Of a DNA stretch of 33,681 nucleotides, positions 17,504 to 26,063 are shown piece by piece. The first letter of the stretch is position 1. Each line of letters starts with the position of its first letter. The notes beneath the pieces were generated by a model that saw nothing but the letters and a program-made list of their open reading frames with translations, was not told where the DNA came from and searched no databases. The position numbers and the translations under genes are program-made. The stretch is from an uncultured cyanobacterium (GTDB taxonomy: Bacteria > Cyanobacteriota > Cyanobacteriia > Cyanobacteriales > Microcystaceae): contig CAIPYC010000026.1 in NCBI GenBank assembly GCA_903869185.1, positions 1-33,681 on the forward strand. Reading direction: 5' to 3'.

Positions 17504-20500
17504 GAAAGCTTATATGAGGCTATTTGCCAGGGCTTAACCATTGAAGAATGTTCCATATGCCTTTCTAGAACATCACAAGAGTGAGCTATTTCTAATTTTG
17601 TCACTCCCTCTAATTCCAATTGTGCCTCTTGTCCTTGGCTTTCATAAACACGCAAGATCCATCCATGTCCGTTTTGGGCAAGCTTGAGAGCCAGAGGAAT
17701 GAGGTTTTTGCTTTTCCAAGAGAGTAGACTGCATCTTGAGGAAAGGAGCTTGCTTTCGGGAGATCTTATCCATTGCTTAAGTACTGTGCACGATTGATTA
17801 AACTCCATAGCATATTGCATTGTCTTTGATTGGTACAATGATCCCTTATAGGGATAAATAGCATAACTGAAACGGTGTAAACCTTTGTCTGTATGAGGAT
17901 CAGGCCATTGCGATCCTCTCAAGAGTGTCAAGCGCATTGTATTGTCTTTAGTATCATGTCCGTATTTGCAGTCATTCAACAAACTGACTCCATAATTGAG
18001 CTGACAGTCATGCAGTGATGCCCAGTTTAGAGCGGGAACTTCCCATTTGGAAGGTGAATTCTCAGGACGCTGGATACTACCACAGGCGATCTCATAAGTA
18101 ACAACATCACTTTGAAGATTCAATGGAAAGGCAGCCTTAATCAGAATATGTTCTTCATGCCAATCTACCTCAGTGATGATACTCAGCAATGGCGATCCCT
18201 TTACTAGGCAATAATCCTGCCGGAAGAGAGAATTCCTAAAACGGCGAACGACTCTGATACACCATCGTAGAGACCCATTTTCGAGATATTCGATCGATTC
18301 GAGTTGAGGCTCTTCTAGAGGATGATTTTGATATTCTGGATCAATATTCCAAGCATCCCAATACTGACCTTGATCTCTGAATGCTTGCAGTTGATTTCCG
18401 CTGGCTCTTAAAATCTCTACTTCATTGACAAGATCATAAATACTATCTAGACTGCCTGTTGAGGGGTTGACGATTACTTTGAGTAGTCCATTTTCCATGG
18501 TATTTGTTAAATTCCTGGAGTTATCAGGAAAATCAACTCTTTCGCTAGATAGCCAGAAAAGATTATAGCCAATGGGCGGAATATTTTCAGCTAAAAATAA
18601 CAGTTCATCTTGAGATGATAGTTGGGTCTCTAAAATATTTCCGTTTAAATCATAAACCCTGCAATTAGTTTGCGAAAGAGAAATCAACTCACAACGCAAG
18701 CTATTGAGAGAATTAAATACCAGAATTGGTTTGAGGTTTCTATTTTCATTGGGAATTGCTATATGGGAAGCAAGTAAACTTAGGGCATCTTTTAAAATTT
18801 TCTCGGCAATATCTTGGGCTTGTTGCCATAGACAATCTGATTCCTCAAATACCTCCTTAATTGATGTGCCGGGCAAGATATCATGGAACTGGTTAAAGAG
18901 AACTTTTTTCCATGATTGCTCTAGTAACAAGGCCGGATAATGATCCTCTATTTGCAAAATACACGTTAGAGATGTCCAAAGTTCAGCCTGATAGAGCAGA
19001 TTTTCACAAGAGCGGTTATATTTTTTTTCTCGGGCACAAGTAGTGTAGCAACCACGGTGAAATTCAAGATACAGCTCATCAGACCATGTAGGAAGATCGA
19101 TGCTAGCAAATTGCTCTAGATAATTTTTGGCAGTGCTGAAATTCAACTTGGGAAAGAAGCTGGAGTTTTGCCAACGTCTTTGCACCTCCAACATATCTCT
19201 AGTGGGACCACCTCCATGATCTCCGACTCCTGGTAACCAGAAAGCGTCCCTTAATCCAGTCTGCTCTTCCCACTCTAGTGCATATTCACTCATGGCAATG
19301 GGGTTAGTATCCATTACCCCAGCAATATTAGGAGGAGAAATCAGAGTAGTTATTTGGCTCCCATTGGGAGATTGCCAATTAAACAGACCATAGGGAAATT
19401 TAGTAGTATCATTCCAATGTAATTTACCTGTAACAAAATACTTTATACCGCTTAATTGAAAAATTTGGGGCAATTGCCAAGTAAAACCAAAGCTGTCGGG
19501 TAACCAGGCAACCTGAGCAGGAGAACCAAATTTCTGTATTAAATACTCTTGACCATAGAGCATTTGACGTATAAGAGATTCGCCCTGAACCAAATTAGTA
19601 TCTGGCTCTACCCACATGCCGCCCAAAACTTCCCAGGTTCGGGAAACGATCGAACTTTGGATTTCTTGAAATTGTTCATTTCGATTTTGCTCTAGCCATT
19701 GGTAGAGACAAGAGGTAGAATGTCCAAAAACCAATTCACTATAGTCTTTTTGTAAATTTAAAACAGAGGAAAATGTCCTTTCGGCTACCTGCCAGGTTTC
19801 ACTTACTGTCCATAGCCACGCCATATCCAAATGACTATGTCCCAACAAATTGATTGATCGCTTTTTCAAGGGATCTGCCAAGGGTTTTAGTTCCTCGCGG
19901 ATAGTCTTGGCCGCAGCCTCAAATTTCACTTTATCAACTAGAATCTGTTGATCAATTTTAGCTAGAGAATTTTCTACCAGATGGAGTTTATCTGGGTCGA
20001 ACTTTTTAAGATAGTTGCTTAAAACTGTGATCTCATCAGCTAAAAAACCAGGATCTATTCCATTGCAATAGTCTGCTTCGTAGAGACAAACTGACTGCAT
20101 TAACCCCCCGATATCATGACCTGGGCTTACCAAACGAAGAAGAATGTTAAAAGTATCTCCTGGGTCAACATTTGGACTAAGTAGAATTCGAGCAGTAGAG
20201 TCGAATAGATCCCCTTGTTGAACAAGAATATTGTCAATATAGATCTGCGCGTCTTGGGCCCACCAAGATAATTTTAAACGCAGTGCTAAACCCTTGAGGG
20301 GATATAGTTGAAGCTGGCAAGGTACTGTCAAGGTTTGAGCAAAGTATCGAACTTGTTTACCTGCTGGCCAAACTAAATTATCCTTTTCATTGGGCTCGGC
20401 TGATAGCCAATTGGTGTTGTCCTCACTAAAAAACCATCTATCCTGCACGTTGAGTTGAGTAGACCGCCTCAATTGAGCCAAAACATCATAGATCATAAAC

Positions 20501-20517
20501 TTACAATACCCGACCAT
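17440..20517 (-). CDS. GH38 alpha-mannosidase
   Basis: A ~1020-residue glycoside hydrolase of family 38, a retaining, metal-dependent alpha-mannosidase. [13 protein letters not shown] holds metal ligands H229 and D231 region, WLPDSFGF holds the nucleophile Asp341, and EFHRGCYTT the later histidine. Helical-hairpin and beta-rich C-terminal domains follow. There is no signal peptide, so a cytoplasmic role in degrading mannosides or trimmed glycans is likely. ATG 20515-20517 is possible, but ATG 20494-20496 overlaps the pgeF stop as ATGA and removes only seven residues; I prefer it as the true start. The C-terminal tail is antisense to psbN. Confidence 0.93.
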   Translation of the reverse strand: MVGYCKFMIYDVLAQLRRSTQLNVQDRWFFSEDNTNWLSAEPNEKDNLVWPAGKQVRYFAQTLTVPCQLQLYPLKGLALRLKLSWWAQDAQIYIDNILVQQGDLFDSTARILLSPNVDPGDTFNILLRLVSPGHDIGGLMQSVCLYEADYCNGIDPGFLADEITVLSNYLKKFDPDKLHLVENSLAKIDQQILVDKVKFEAAAKTIREELKPLADPLKKRSINLLGHSHLDMAWLWTVSETWQVAERTFSSVLNLQKDYSELVFGHSTSCLYQWLEQNRNEQFQEIQSSIVSRTWEVLGGMWVEPDTNLVQGESLIRQMLYGQEYLIQKFGSPAQVAWLPDSFGFTWQLPQIFQLSGIKYFVTGKLHWNDTTKFPYGLFNWQSPNGSQITTLISPPNIAGVMDTNPIAMSEYALEWEEQTGLRDAFWLPGVGDHGGGPTRDMLEVQRRWQNSSFFPKLNFSTAKNYLEQFASIDLPTWSDELYLEFHRGCYTTCAREKKYNRSCENLLYQAELWTSLTCILQIEDHYPALLLEQSWKKVLFNQFHDILPGTSIKEVFEESDCLWQQAQDIAEKILKDALSLLASHIAIPNENRNLKPILVFNSLNSLRCELISLSQTNCRVYDLNGNILETQLSSQDELLFLAENIPPIGYNLFWLSSERVDFPDNSRNLTNTMENGLLKVIVNPSTGSLDSIYDLVNEVEILRASGNQLQAFRDQGQYWDAWNIDPEYQNHPLEEPQLESIEYLENGSLRWCIRVVRRFRNSLFRQDYCLVKGSPLLSIITEVDWHEEHILIKAAFPLNLQSDVVTYEIACGSIQRPENSPSKWEVPALNWASLHDCQLNYGVSLLNDCKYGHDTKDNTMRLTLLRGSQWPDPHTDKGLHRFSYAIYPYKGSLYQSKTMQYAMEFNQSCTVLKQWIRSPESKLLSSRCSLLSWKSKNLIPLALKLAQNGHGWILRVYESQGQEAQLELEGVTKLEIAHSCDVLERHMEHSSMVKPWQIASYKLSQSSWSSKGSLSSAEGGPKAK

Positions 20518-21251
20518 TGAACCTGCTTATCTCCGGTTCTACGATAGGAGAAAAAAGATCCTTTATCTTGATAGGTACAGTAAGGAGCAAGTGAAATCTG
20601 TTCTGGCAATAGACCTATCTCAAGCATCTGATGGAAATTAATATAGCGTATGTCCAATTTAACCTTGCCGGCTTGAGGATCGTTCAAAATAGGGCAGGGT
20701 GAAAGAGAGGCAAGATCTTGAAGATCAACTAGTGAATCCAAGCTTGCGGAAACTTGCTGGGCTACTTCTAAACCAACTTGGTAAACTTCCCCGCTGATGG
20801 CAGGGCCTAGGGCTACTCGCAGATCTTGCAAATGACTTCCATCTGAGATGAAGCGAGAAACAGTGACTGGCAAGATTTTCTGAGCCGTTCCACGCCAACC
20901 GGCATGAACTGCGGCAACCCTACCAGTATTAATATCCCCAACCATGGCCGGAGTACAGTCAGCACTCGCTACCCATAAGGATTGTCTTAACCCATCACTT
21001 AGAAGTCCATCTCCTTGGGTCAATGGTTCTTTAACTTCATTGGGGGTCCAAACCAGGTTGCCATGTATTTGCTTAAGTTGAGCAACAGAAGCATTAGGAT
21101 CTAGAAAACTTACCAAATCAGATGGACCAGCTGGATGAAAATTTCTTGTAAAAAAACCATGTGTCCATCTTTCCAGTAAACTACAAGTGAGATAGGAAGA
21201 GTTTTGGCGAGTTAGCCATTGCCAAGTAGCTTTTGTAGAGAAGGAAGTCAC
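20493..21251 (-). CDS. pgeF: Peptidoglycan editing factor / purine nucleoside phosphorylase (YfiH, laccase-domain)
   Basis: A 252-residue protein of the DUF152/YfiH family (PF02578). VASADCTPAMVGD carries the metal-site Cys, and VAAVHAGWRGTAQKIL carries the HAGWRG signature; LGPAISGEVYQVG and YCTYQDKGSFFSYRRTGDK finish the domain. Members are known for purine-nucleoside phosphorolysis and adenosine deamination, and the E. coli protein affects peptidoglycan precursor fidelity. Full length with an ATG start at 21249-21251. It is the upstream gene of a two-gene minus-strand unit with the mannosidase, and is divergent from birA across 65 bases. Confidence 0.9.
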   Translation of the reverse strand: MTSFSTKATWQWLTRQNSSYLTCSLLERWTHGFFTRNFHPAGPSDLVSFLDPNASVAQLKQIHGNLVWTPNEVKEPLTQGDGLLSDGLRQSLWVASADCTPAMVGDINTGRVAAVHAGWRGTAQKILPVTVSRFISDGSHLQDLRVALGPAISGEVYQVGLEVAQQVSASLDSLVDLQDLASLSPCPILNDPQAGKVKLDIRYINFHQMLEIGLLPEQISLAPYCTYQDKGSFFSYRRTGDKQVQWSGIVSL

Positions 21252-21316
21252 AAAATCACCCCTTGATTTAATACTCTAGGTCTGTTGACTAACAATTTGC
21301 ATTATAGGTTATATCA

Positions 21317-22054
21317 ATGCAGCAAAAAAAAATTGACTCAACTCAAAAAATCCCCCTTTGTTGCTATAGCCAATTATCATCTACCAATTTGACTGCACGC
21401 TCTTTAGTAGCTCAAGGATTTAATTTACCCTTTGCAGTTAGAGCTGATGAGCAAACCGCTGGTAGGGGTCAGTGGGGACGGGTATGGCAATCTGATAGGG
21501 GTGGTCTTTATTTATCCCTAGCAGTTGCGCTCGATCTGACACTTGAAGAGGTGTTCTATTTAACATTGATTAGTAGTTGGGGTGTGGCAGAAATCTTCAA
21601 TAGGAAAGCTATACCAGTTAAGCTGAAATGGCCAAATGATCTTCTTTTGGATGGACTTAAGCTTGGGGGGATCAAGATCGAGACTGGCTCAACTCAAACT
21701 AAGGTCACTCAAGTGATAATCGGTATCGGCATTAATTGGCAAAACGAAACTCCTTTAAACGGCATCAACCTTGTGGCATATCCTTCTATTGAAAGCCTAG
21801 ATCAATTGACCGAAATGACTTTAGATGGTTTAGTTTTGGGAATTGAAACTTATAGTTCTCTTCAAATGAAAGGAAGTCTCCCATTCTATCTGAAGTATTG
21901 CTGCAGTATTGGGAAGGCGGTAGAAATTAATGGGCAAATGGCAACTGTTGTTGGCGTAGATGAAAAAGGTAAATTGGTAGTTCTTCTGTCCTCCCCTGGG
22001 GCTAGATGTGAAATTTCTTGCTCCCCAGGAATGATATCTCTAGGTTATTATTAA
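21317..22054 (+). CDS. birA: Biotin--[acetyl-CoA-carboxylase] ligase
   Basis: A 245-residue biotin protein ligase that makes biotinyl-AMP and attaches biotin to the carboxyl-carrier protein of acetyl-CoA carboxylase. ADEQTAGRGQWGRVW contains the GRGxxGR biotinyl-AMP loop; SLAVAL, VKLKWPNDLLLDGLKLGGI with the catalytic lysine, and IGIGINWQN follow. The C-terminal ~50 residues form the small SH3-like domain. There is no N-terminal helix-turn-helix, so it is a group I ligase and not a biotin-operon repressor. Followed after 25 bases by the M23 peptidase gene. Confidence 0.93.
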   Translation: MQQKKIDSTQKIPLCCYSQLSSTNLTARSLVAQGFNLPFAVRADEQTAGRGQWGRVWQSDRGGLYLSLAVALDLTLEEVFYLTLISSWGVAEIFNRKAIPVKLKWPNDLLLDGLKLGGIKIETGSTQTKVTQVIIGIGINWQNETPLNGINLVAYPSIESLDQLTEMTLDGLVLGIETYSSLQMKGSLPFYLKYCCSIGKAVEINGQMATVVGVDEKGKLVVLLSSPGARCEISCSPGMISLGYY

Positions 22055-22079
22055 CATTGAACAATATAAAAAAACACTT

Positions 22080-23216
22080 ATGAAATCTGTTTCCTCATCC
22101 CGCAAATATCTTTTTTTTGGGTCGAGTCTATTTACAGTTGGCACCATAGCAATATCAGGTATCAGTGGAATATTGAATCTCTCTTCGGTTAAAGCTGAGG
22201 GTATGATTACTGAAGAAATGAATACCAATGGTAATGAAAATTCTTTATCTTCACCAGAAATTCAGATTAATCAGGGCACTGCTCAAGAAGAAACTGGCAA
22301 AAATAAATATTTAGATCTCAAGAACTATGAAAATAATTCTTATGAACCACCGAGCAAGGTAATCGTCACTGAACGCCGTTCTCATTGTCAGACTATTGTC
22401 GAGCAAGGACGTATGATTACCGGTGAATGTACTGTTTCTCATGAACATGTAAATAGACAAAACAGAATCAGTAGAGAAGAAGAAGTTTCTTCCGGGCCTT
22501 CGACTAGAGCATTTAATCCCTATAGAGATCTGAGAGTTCATCTTTCTAGAGATCCAGAACGTTTCAATAGAAGACCAATTTCCCCCAATATTGAGATTGC
22601 TTCAGCAAGTCTTGGATTGAGATCAAGAAATATTGCCGGGCTAGAAACCGCTCCTTTAAACGACGGATATCCCCAATTAGGGCTCGAAGCTGTACCATTG
22701 CAATATACCAGAGCCACTGTCAATCCTACTGAGATAGATCATAGAACTTCTCTTCTTTTTCCTTTGCCAATTCCGGGTGTTATTTCCTCAGCTTTTGGTT
22801 GGCGGGTTCACCCGATTACCGGAGTGACTAGACCACATACAGGAACCGATATCGCCGTACCAGAAGGAACTCCCGTTCTGGCAGCTTATCCTGGCCAAGT
22901 AGAGACCGCCGGTTGGAGTGATGGCTATGGTCTAATGATTTCACTTCTTCATGAAAGAGGAACACAAGAATCTCGCTATGCCCATCTTTCGCAAATCTAT
23001 GTACAAATAGGGGAATGGATAGAACAGGGAGCAATCATTGGCAGAGTTGGTAGTACTGGAATGGCAACTGGACCCCATCTCCATTTTGAATGGCGTCATC
23101 TGACTGCTGTTGGTTCTATCCCGGTAGACGCTGGAGTTCACCTGGAATATGCCCTAAATAATTTGATCTATTCCTTGGAAAAAGCTCAATCAAGTACTAA
23201 TATTAACCACGGCTAG
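22080..23216 (+). CDS. M23-family (LytM-type) peptidoglycan endopeptidase or regulator
   Basis: A 378-residue secreted or membrane-tethered protein. Residues ~8-38 form a signal peptide or anchor ending near VKAEG. A ~180-residue low-complexity, Ser/Asn/Arg-rich linker follows. The C-terminal domain is M23: SAFGWRVHPITGVTRPHTGTDIA with the zinc His and Asp, the YAHLSQIYVQ block, and GPHLHFEWR with the HxH motif. All zinc and catalytic residues appear to be present, so active cleavage of peptidoglycan cross-links is likely rather than a dead EnvC-type activator. The 3' end overlaps the convergent ribE gene by 14 bases. Confidence 0.9.
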   Translation: MKSVSSSRKYLFFGSSLFTVGTIAISGISGILNLSSVKAEGMITEEMNTNGNENSLSSPEIQINQGTAQEETGKNKYLDLKNYENNSYEPPSKVIVTERRSHCQTIVEQGRMITGECTVSHEHVNRQNRISREEEVSSGPSTRAFNPYRDLRVHLSRDPERFNRRPISPNIEIASASLGLRSRNIAGLETAPLNDGYPQLGLEAVPLQYTRATVNPTEIDHRTSLLFPLPIPGVISSAFGWRVHPITGVTRPHTGTDIAVPEGTPVLAAYPGQVETAGWSDGYGLMISLLHERGTQESRYAHLSQIYVQIGEWIEQGAIIGRVGSTGMATGPHLHFEWRHLTAVGSIPVDAGVHLEYALNNLIYSLEKAQSSTNINHG

Positions 23217-23868
23217 AATATCCATTTTCGCGCAAGAAGTCCAAGGTTATCTCCTCGGTATCCTTCTGTAGAAACTTTTCTACATACTTGCTCAAAATAT
23301 CCCCTTCCAGGTTAACTGACTGGTTTATCTGTAGGTACTGGAGGTTGGTGCTCAAGTAGGTATGAGGTATAACAACTACCGTAAACCAATCTCCTTTGGC
23401 ATCACACCGGGCAATGGTCAAGCTCACCCCATTGATAGCAATACTGCCCTTGGAGACAACATAGCGGGATATTAGCCATTTTTTTCTATTCTCAATTGAT
23501 TTAAAAGTCATCTCCCAGGCTGTGGCTGTAGCGATAGATTCTGCTAAACAACCCATCCCGTCGACATGTCCAGTCACAAAATGCCCCCCGATTTTACTAC
23601 CAATCTTGAGAGAGGTTTCTAAGTTAACATAAGAAGATGTTTTACGATTATTACCCAGAGTGGATCGTGCCAGAGTTTCTGGTGAAGCTGTGACTGTGAA
23701 ACTATGTGGAACAAATTCCTCAACAGTTAAGCACACCCCATCTACTGCAATGCTGTCTCCGATTGCCAAGTCCGAGATAATATTGGTAGAGCCTTTGGGT
23801 GTAATGATGAAGCGATAGTTTCCCAAAAAATCTATTGAGCCGAGATCTTGTATTAATCCTGTAAACAT
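23203..23868 (-). CDS. ribE: Riboflavin synthase alpha chain
   Basis: A 221-residue enzyme converting two 6,7-dimethyl-8-ribityllumazines to riboflavin. It has two lumazine-binding repeats: MFTGLIQDLGSI...IGDSIAVDGVCLTVEEF in the first and GGHFVTGHVDGMG...GSIAINGVSLTIARC in the second, with the VIPHTYLSTNL end motif. Full length, starting with the invariant MFTG. No FMN riboswitch was recognised upstream: only 71 bases separate it from the divergent bifunctional nuclease gene. In many bacteria this gene is called ribE or ribC. Confidence 0.96.
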   Translation of the reverse strand: MFTGLIQDLGSIDFLGNYRFIITPKGSTNIISDLAIGDSIAVDGVCLTVEEFVPHSFTVTASPETLARSTLGNNRKTSSYVNLETSLKIGSKIGGHFVTGHVDGMGCLAESIATATAWEMTFKSIENRKKWLISRYVVSKGSIAINGVSLTIARCDAKGDWFTVVVIPHTYLSTNLQYLQINQSVNLEGDILSKYVEKFLQKDTEEITLDFLRENGYSSRG

Positions 23869-23939
23869 AGTAAAAAGTTAGTTTCTATAATTCAGTAATC
23901 AGTCAACACTATCCTTTCCTGATCGATCGTATATAGACC

Positions 23940-24431
23940 ATGATAGAAATGAAAGTTGCCGGAATCGCCTTGGATGCTACCACACGTAGCCCGATAGTTC
24001 TTCTTAAGGATGCATCAGAACGTCGCGCCCTACCGATTTTTATCGGACAGGATCAGGCTAAAGCTATTATTGCTGCCCTTGAGCAACAAAAACCCGTAAG
24101 ACCTCTAACGCATGATCTAATTGTAAACCTGTTGAAAATTTCGGAAATGAACTTAGACAAGGTAATTATTCATGCTCTCCAAGATAGCACCTTCTATGCT
24201 ATTCTCTGCTTATCTAAAGGTGAAATCACTAAGGATTTGGATTGTCGCCCTAGCGACGCTATCGCTATCGCACTGAGAACCAATACACCTATTTGGGTTA
24301 TGGAGGAAGTCATAGCAGATGCATCAATTCCAGTTGACCGTGAGGCTGACGAAGAAGAAAGGAAGGCTTTTAGGGAGTTCATATCTAATTTACGACCAGA
24401 AGATTTTTCAGGACAGCAAGGTCTAGATTAG
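23940..24431 (+). CDS. Bifunctional nuclease (BFN, DUF151) family protein
   Basis: A 163-residue soluble protein of the BFN family (PF02577). VAGIALDATTRSPIVLLKDA, LPIFIGQDQAKAI, RPLTHDLI and the DCRPSDAIAIALRTNTPI block are the conserved elements. Plant and Thermotoga relatives were reported to have DNase and RNase activity, but the role in bacteria is poorly defined. The C-terminus has an acidic, charged helix (DREADEEERKAFREF) that is often attached in bacterial members. Seventeen bases upstream of the aldo/keto reductase gene and likely co-transcribed. Confidence 0.9.
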   Translation: MIEMKVAGIALDATTRSPIVLLKDASERRALPIFIGQDQAKAIIAALEQQKPVRPLTHDLIVNLLKISEMNLDKVIIHALQDSTFYAILCLSKGEITKDLDCRPSDAIAIALRTNTPIWVMEEVIADASIPVDREADEEERKAFREFISNLRPEDFSGQQGLD

Positions 24432-24448
24432 GCTTAAATTTTAACTTA

Positions 24449-25579
24449 ATGTTATATCGACGCTTTGGCCAAACTGATTTAAATCTTTCAGTTTTCTCTC
24501 TTGGCACAATGCGTGCATTGGCAGACAGCGAGACCTTGTTGCAAACTTTAAAAAAAGCTTTTGATCTAGGTATTAATCATATAGAAACAGCTAAAACCTA
24601 TGGCAATAGCCAAGTTTATTTAGGTTCTGCTTTAAAAGATTTAGGATATCCTAGAGAGAGTTTTTATCTCACCAGTAAAATTTCACCAACCCCAAAATCC
24701 GACAATTTTAGGCGTTTTCTGGAAGAGTCTCTTGCTCAATTACAAGTTGATTACTTAGACTGTTTGGCTATACATGGTATCAATCAGTGGAAACATCTAG
24801 AATGGGTAACTCAGAATTGGTCAATGCTTGAAGATCTGCGGAGCGAAGGTCTTTATCGTAACCTCGGCTTTTCAACCCATGGACCTTTAGATTTGATTAT
24901 CTCTGCTATTGATAGTGGTTATTTTTCCTTTGTCAATTTACATTACTACTACTTTTTTCAACGGAACAAACCGGCGCTCCTTCGGGCTCAAAGCAAAGAT
25001 CTTGGAGTGTTTATTATCTCGCCAGCGGACAAGGGTGGACTATTGCACCATAGTCCGGAACTATTGCTTCAACTTAGCGATCCGCTGACACCGCTAGAGC
25101 TTAACTATCTTTTTCTTTTAGAGGATCCCTGTATATCAACTTTGAGTATAGGTCCTGCCACGCCACAAGAGATGACTATCCCATCATCAGTATTTGAACA
25201 ATTAGCCTATAATTCTCGGCAAGCCATTTACAGCAGATTAGAATCTAAGATGAAAGAGAGTTTGGGAGTGGAGCTTTGTAGTCAATGCTATCAATGTCTA
25301 CCTTGCCCAGAGAATATCAATATACCTGAAGTCTTGCGTCTTAGGAATATGGCTCTAGCCTACAATATGGATAGGTTTGTTCGATATCGCTATGCTATGT
25401 TTGAAAATGCTGGACATTGGTTCCCAGGTAGAAAAGCAATTCACTGCACCGAATGTGGTGACTGTTTGCCACGTTGTCCTGAGAGGTTAAATATTCCCTC
25501 TCTATTGCGTGATGCGCATCTTCGATTTGGATTGACCAACGAAGGTGGTCGTCGTCTTTGGCAAAATGAAGAAACTTAA
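24449..25579 (+). CDS. Aldo/keto reductase with C-terminal 4Fe-4S ferredoxin-like domain
   Basis: A 376-residue protein. The N-terminal ~270 residues form an AKR barrel: LYRRFGQTDLNLSVFSLGT, then INHIETAKTYGNSQ, YLTSKISP and CLAIHGIN supply the tetrad Asp/Tyr/Lys/His, with Asp replaced by Glu (IETA), a change I believe is common in the cyanobacterial subgroup. The C-terminal domain has CSQCYQCLPCP and CTECGDCLPRCP clusters, suggesting two iron-sulphur centres feeding or accepting electrons. Substrate unknown. Its last 14 bases overlap the small exported protein gene, and it follows the BFN gene by 17 bases. Confidence 0.9.
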   Translation: MLYRRFGQTDLNLSVFSLGTMRALADSETLLQTLKKAFDLGINHIETAKTYGNSQVYLGSALKDLGYPRESFYLTSKISPTPKSDNFRRFLEESLAQLQVDYLDCLAIHGINQWKHLEWVTQNWSMLEDLRSEGLYRNLGFSTHGPLDLIISAIDSGYFSFVNLHYYYFFQRNKPALLRAQSKDLGVFIISPADKGGLLHHSPELLLQLSDPLTPLELNYLFLLEDPCISTLSIGPATPQEMTIPSSVFEQLAYNSRQAIYSRLESKMKESLGVELCSQCYQCLPCPENINIPEVLRLRNMALAYNMDRFVRYRYAMFENAGHWFPGRKAIHCTECGDCLPRCPERLNIPSLLRDAHLRFGLTNEGGRRLWQNEET

Positions 25580-26063
25580 AAGTCTTTTGCTATCTGGATT
25601 TCTTTTTGTCTATTCCTCATGTTCAGTGAGGTCACAAACTGCCGAACAACTTTGTGAACAACCTATCAAAACCAGATTTAATCAACTTCCAGCGAATGTT
25701 GTTACTAACGAAACTATTTCACTAGATTACTTGACATTCCCAAGTTTATGGTGGGCCATAGAACAATTTGATCCTTTTTATGGTCAGTTCGCTGAACGCT
25801 GGGCGGCTTATCCCGATCAAAAAAGAATCGACCTGGTAGTAAACCGACAACTATGGGCCCTGTTGGACTATGCTCAGCGCTACAGCTATGTTAACCACAT
25901 TGGCAATGTTGCCAGAGAGTATCAGTATGATCTTAGGATTGTTAGCTTTCCTCGACAGTGTTTGGCTACTTATAGTTGTCAGAAGTTGACGGATCTTCAA
26001 GAAAATTGCTCGATCCATTTTGATTCTCTTGGACTAGCTGGGCTGGTGAAGAAGAAAAAGTAG
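25566..26063 (+). CDS. Small exported hypothetical protein
   Basis: A 165-residue product starting at ATG 25566 (MKKLKSLLLSGFLFVYSSCS), a signal peptide with a weak lipobox-like YSSC. An upstream in-frame start exists but lies inside the reductase gene. The mature part has LDYLTFPSLWWAIEQFDPF and RWAAYPDQKRIDLVVNRQLW, rich in aromatics, and probably two cysteine pairs. I do not recognise the family; it looks like a conserved cyanobacterial hypothetical. The last ~33 codons overlap the 3' end of the Wzc-like gene in antisense and end in four lysines, so the C-terminus may be an acquired read-through. Start overlaps the reductase by 14 bases. Confidence 0.72.
   Translation: MKKLKSLLLSGFLFVYSSCSVRSQTAEQLCEQPIKTRFNQLPANVVTNETISLDYLTFPSLWWAIEQFDPFYGQFAERWAAYPDQKRIDLVVNRQLWALLDYAQRYSYVNHIGNVAREYQYDLRIVSFPRQCLATYSCQKLTDLQENCSIHFDSLGLAGLVKKKK

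Noticed and set aside
23869-23939. FMN riboswitch before ribE
   Set aside because: The 71-base gap is too short and shows no RFN-element pattern.
25545-25565. Earlier start of the exported protein within the reductase gene
   Set aside because: It would add seven residues before a typical MKK signal-peptide start.
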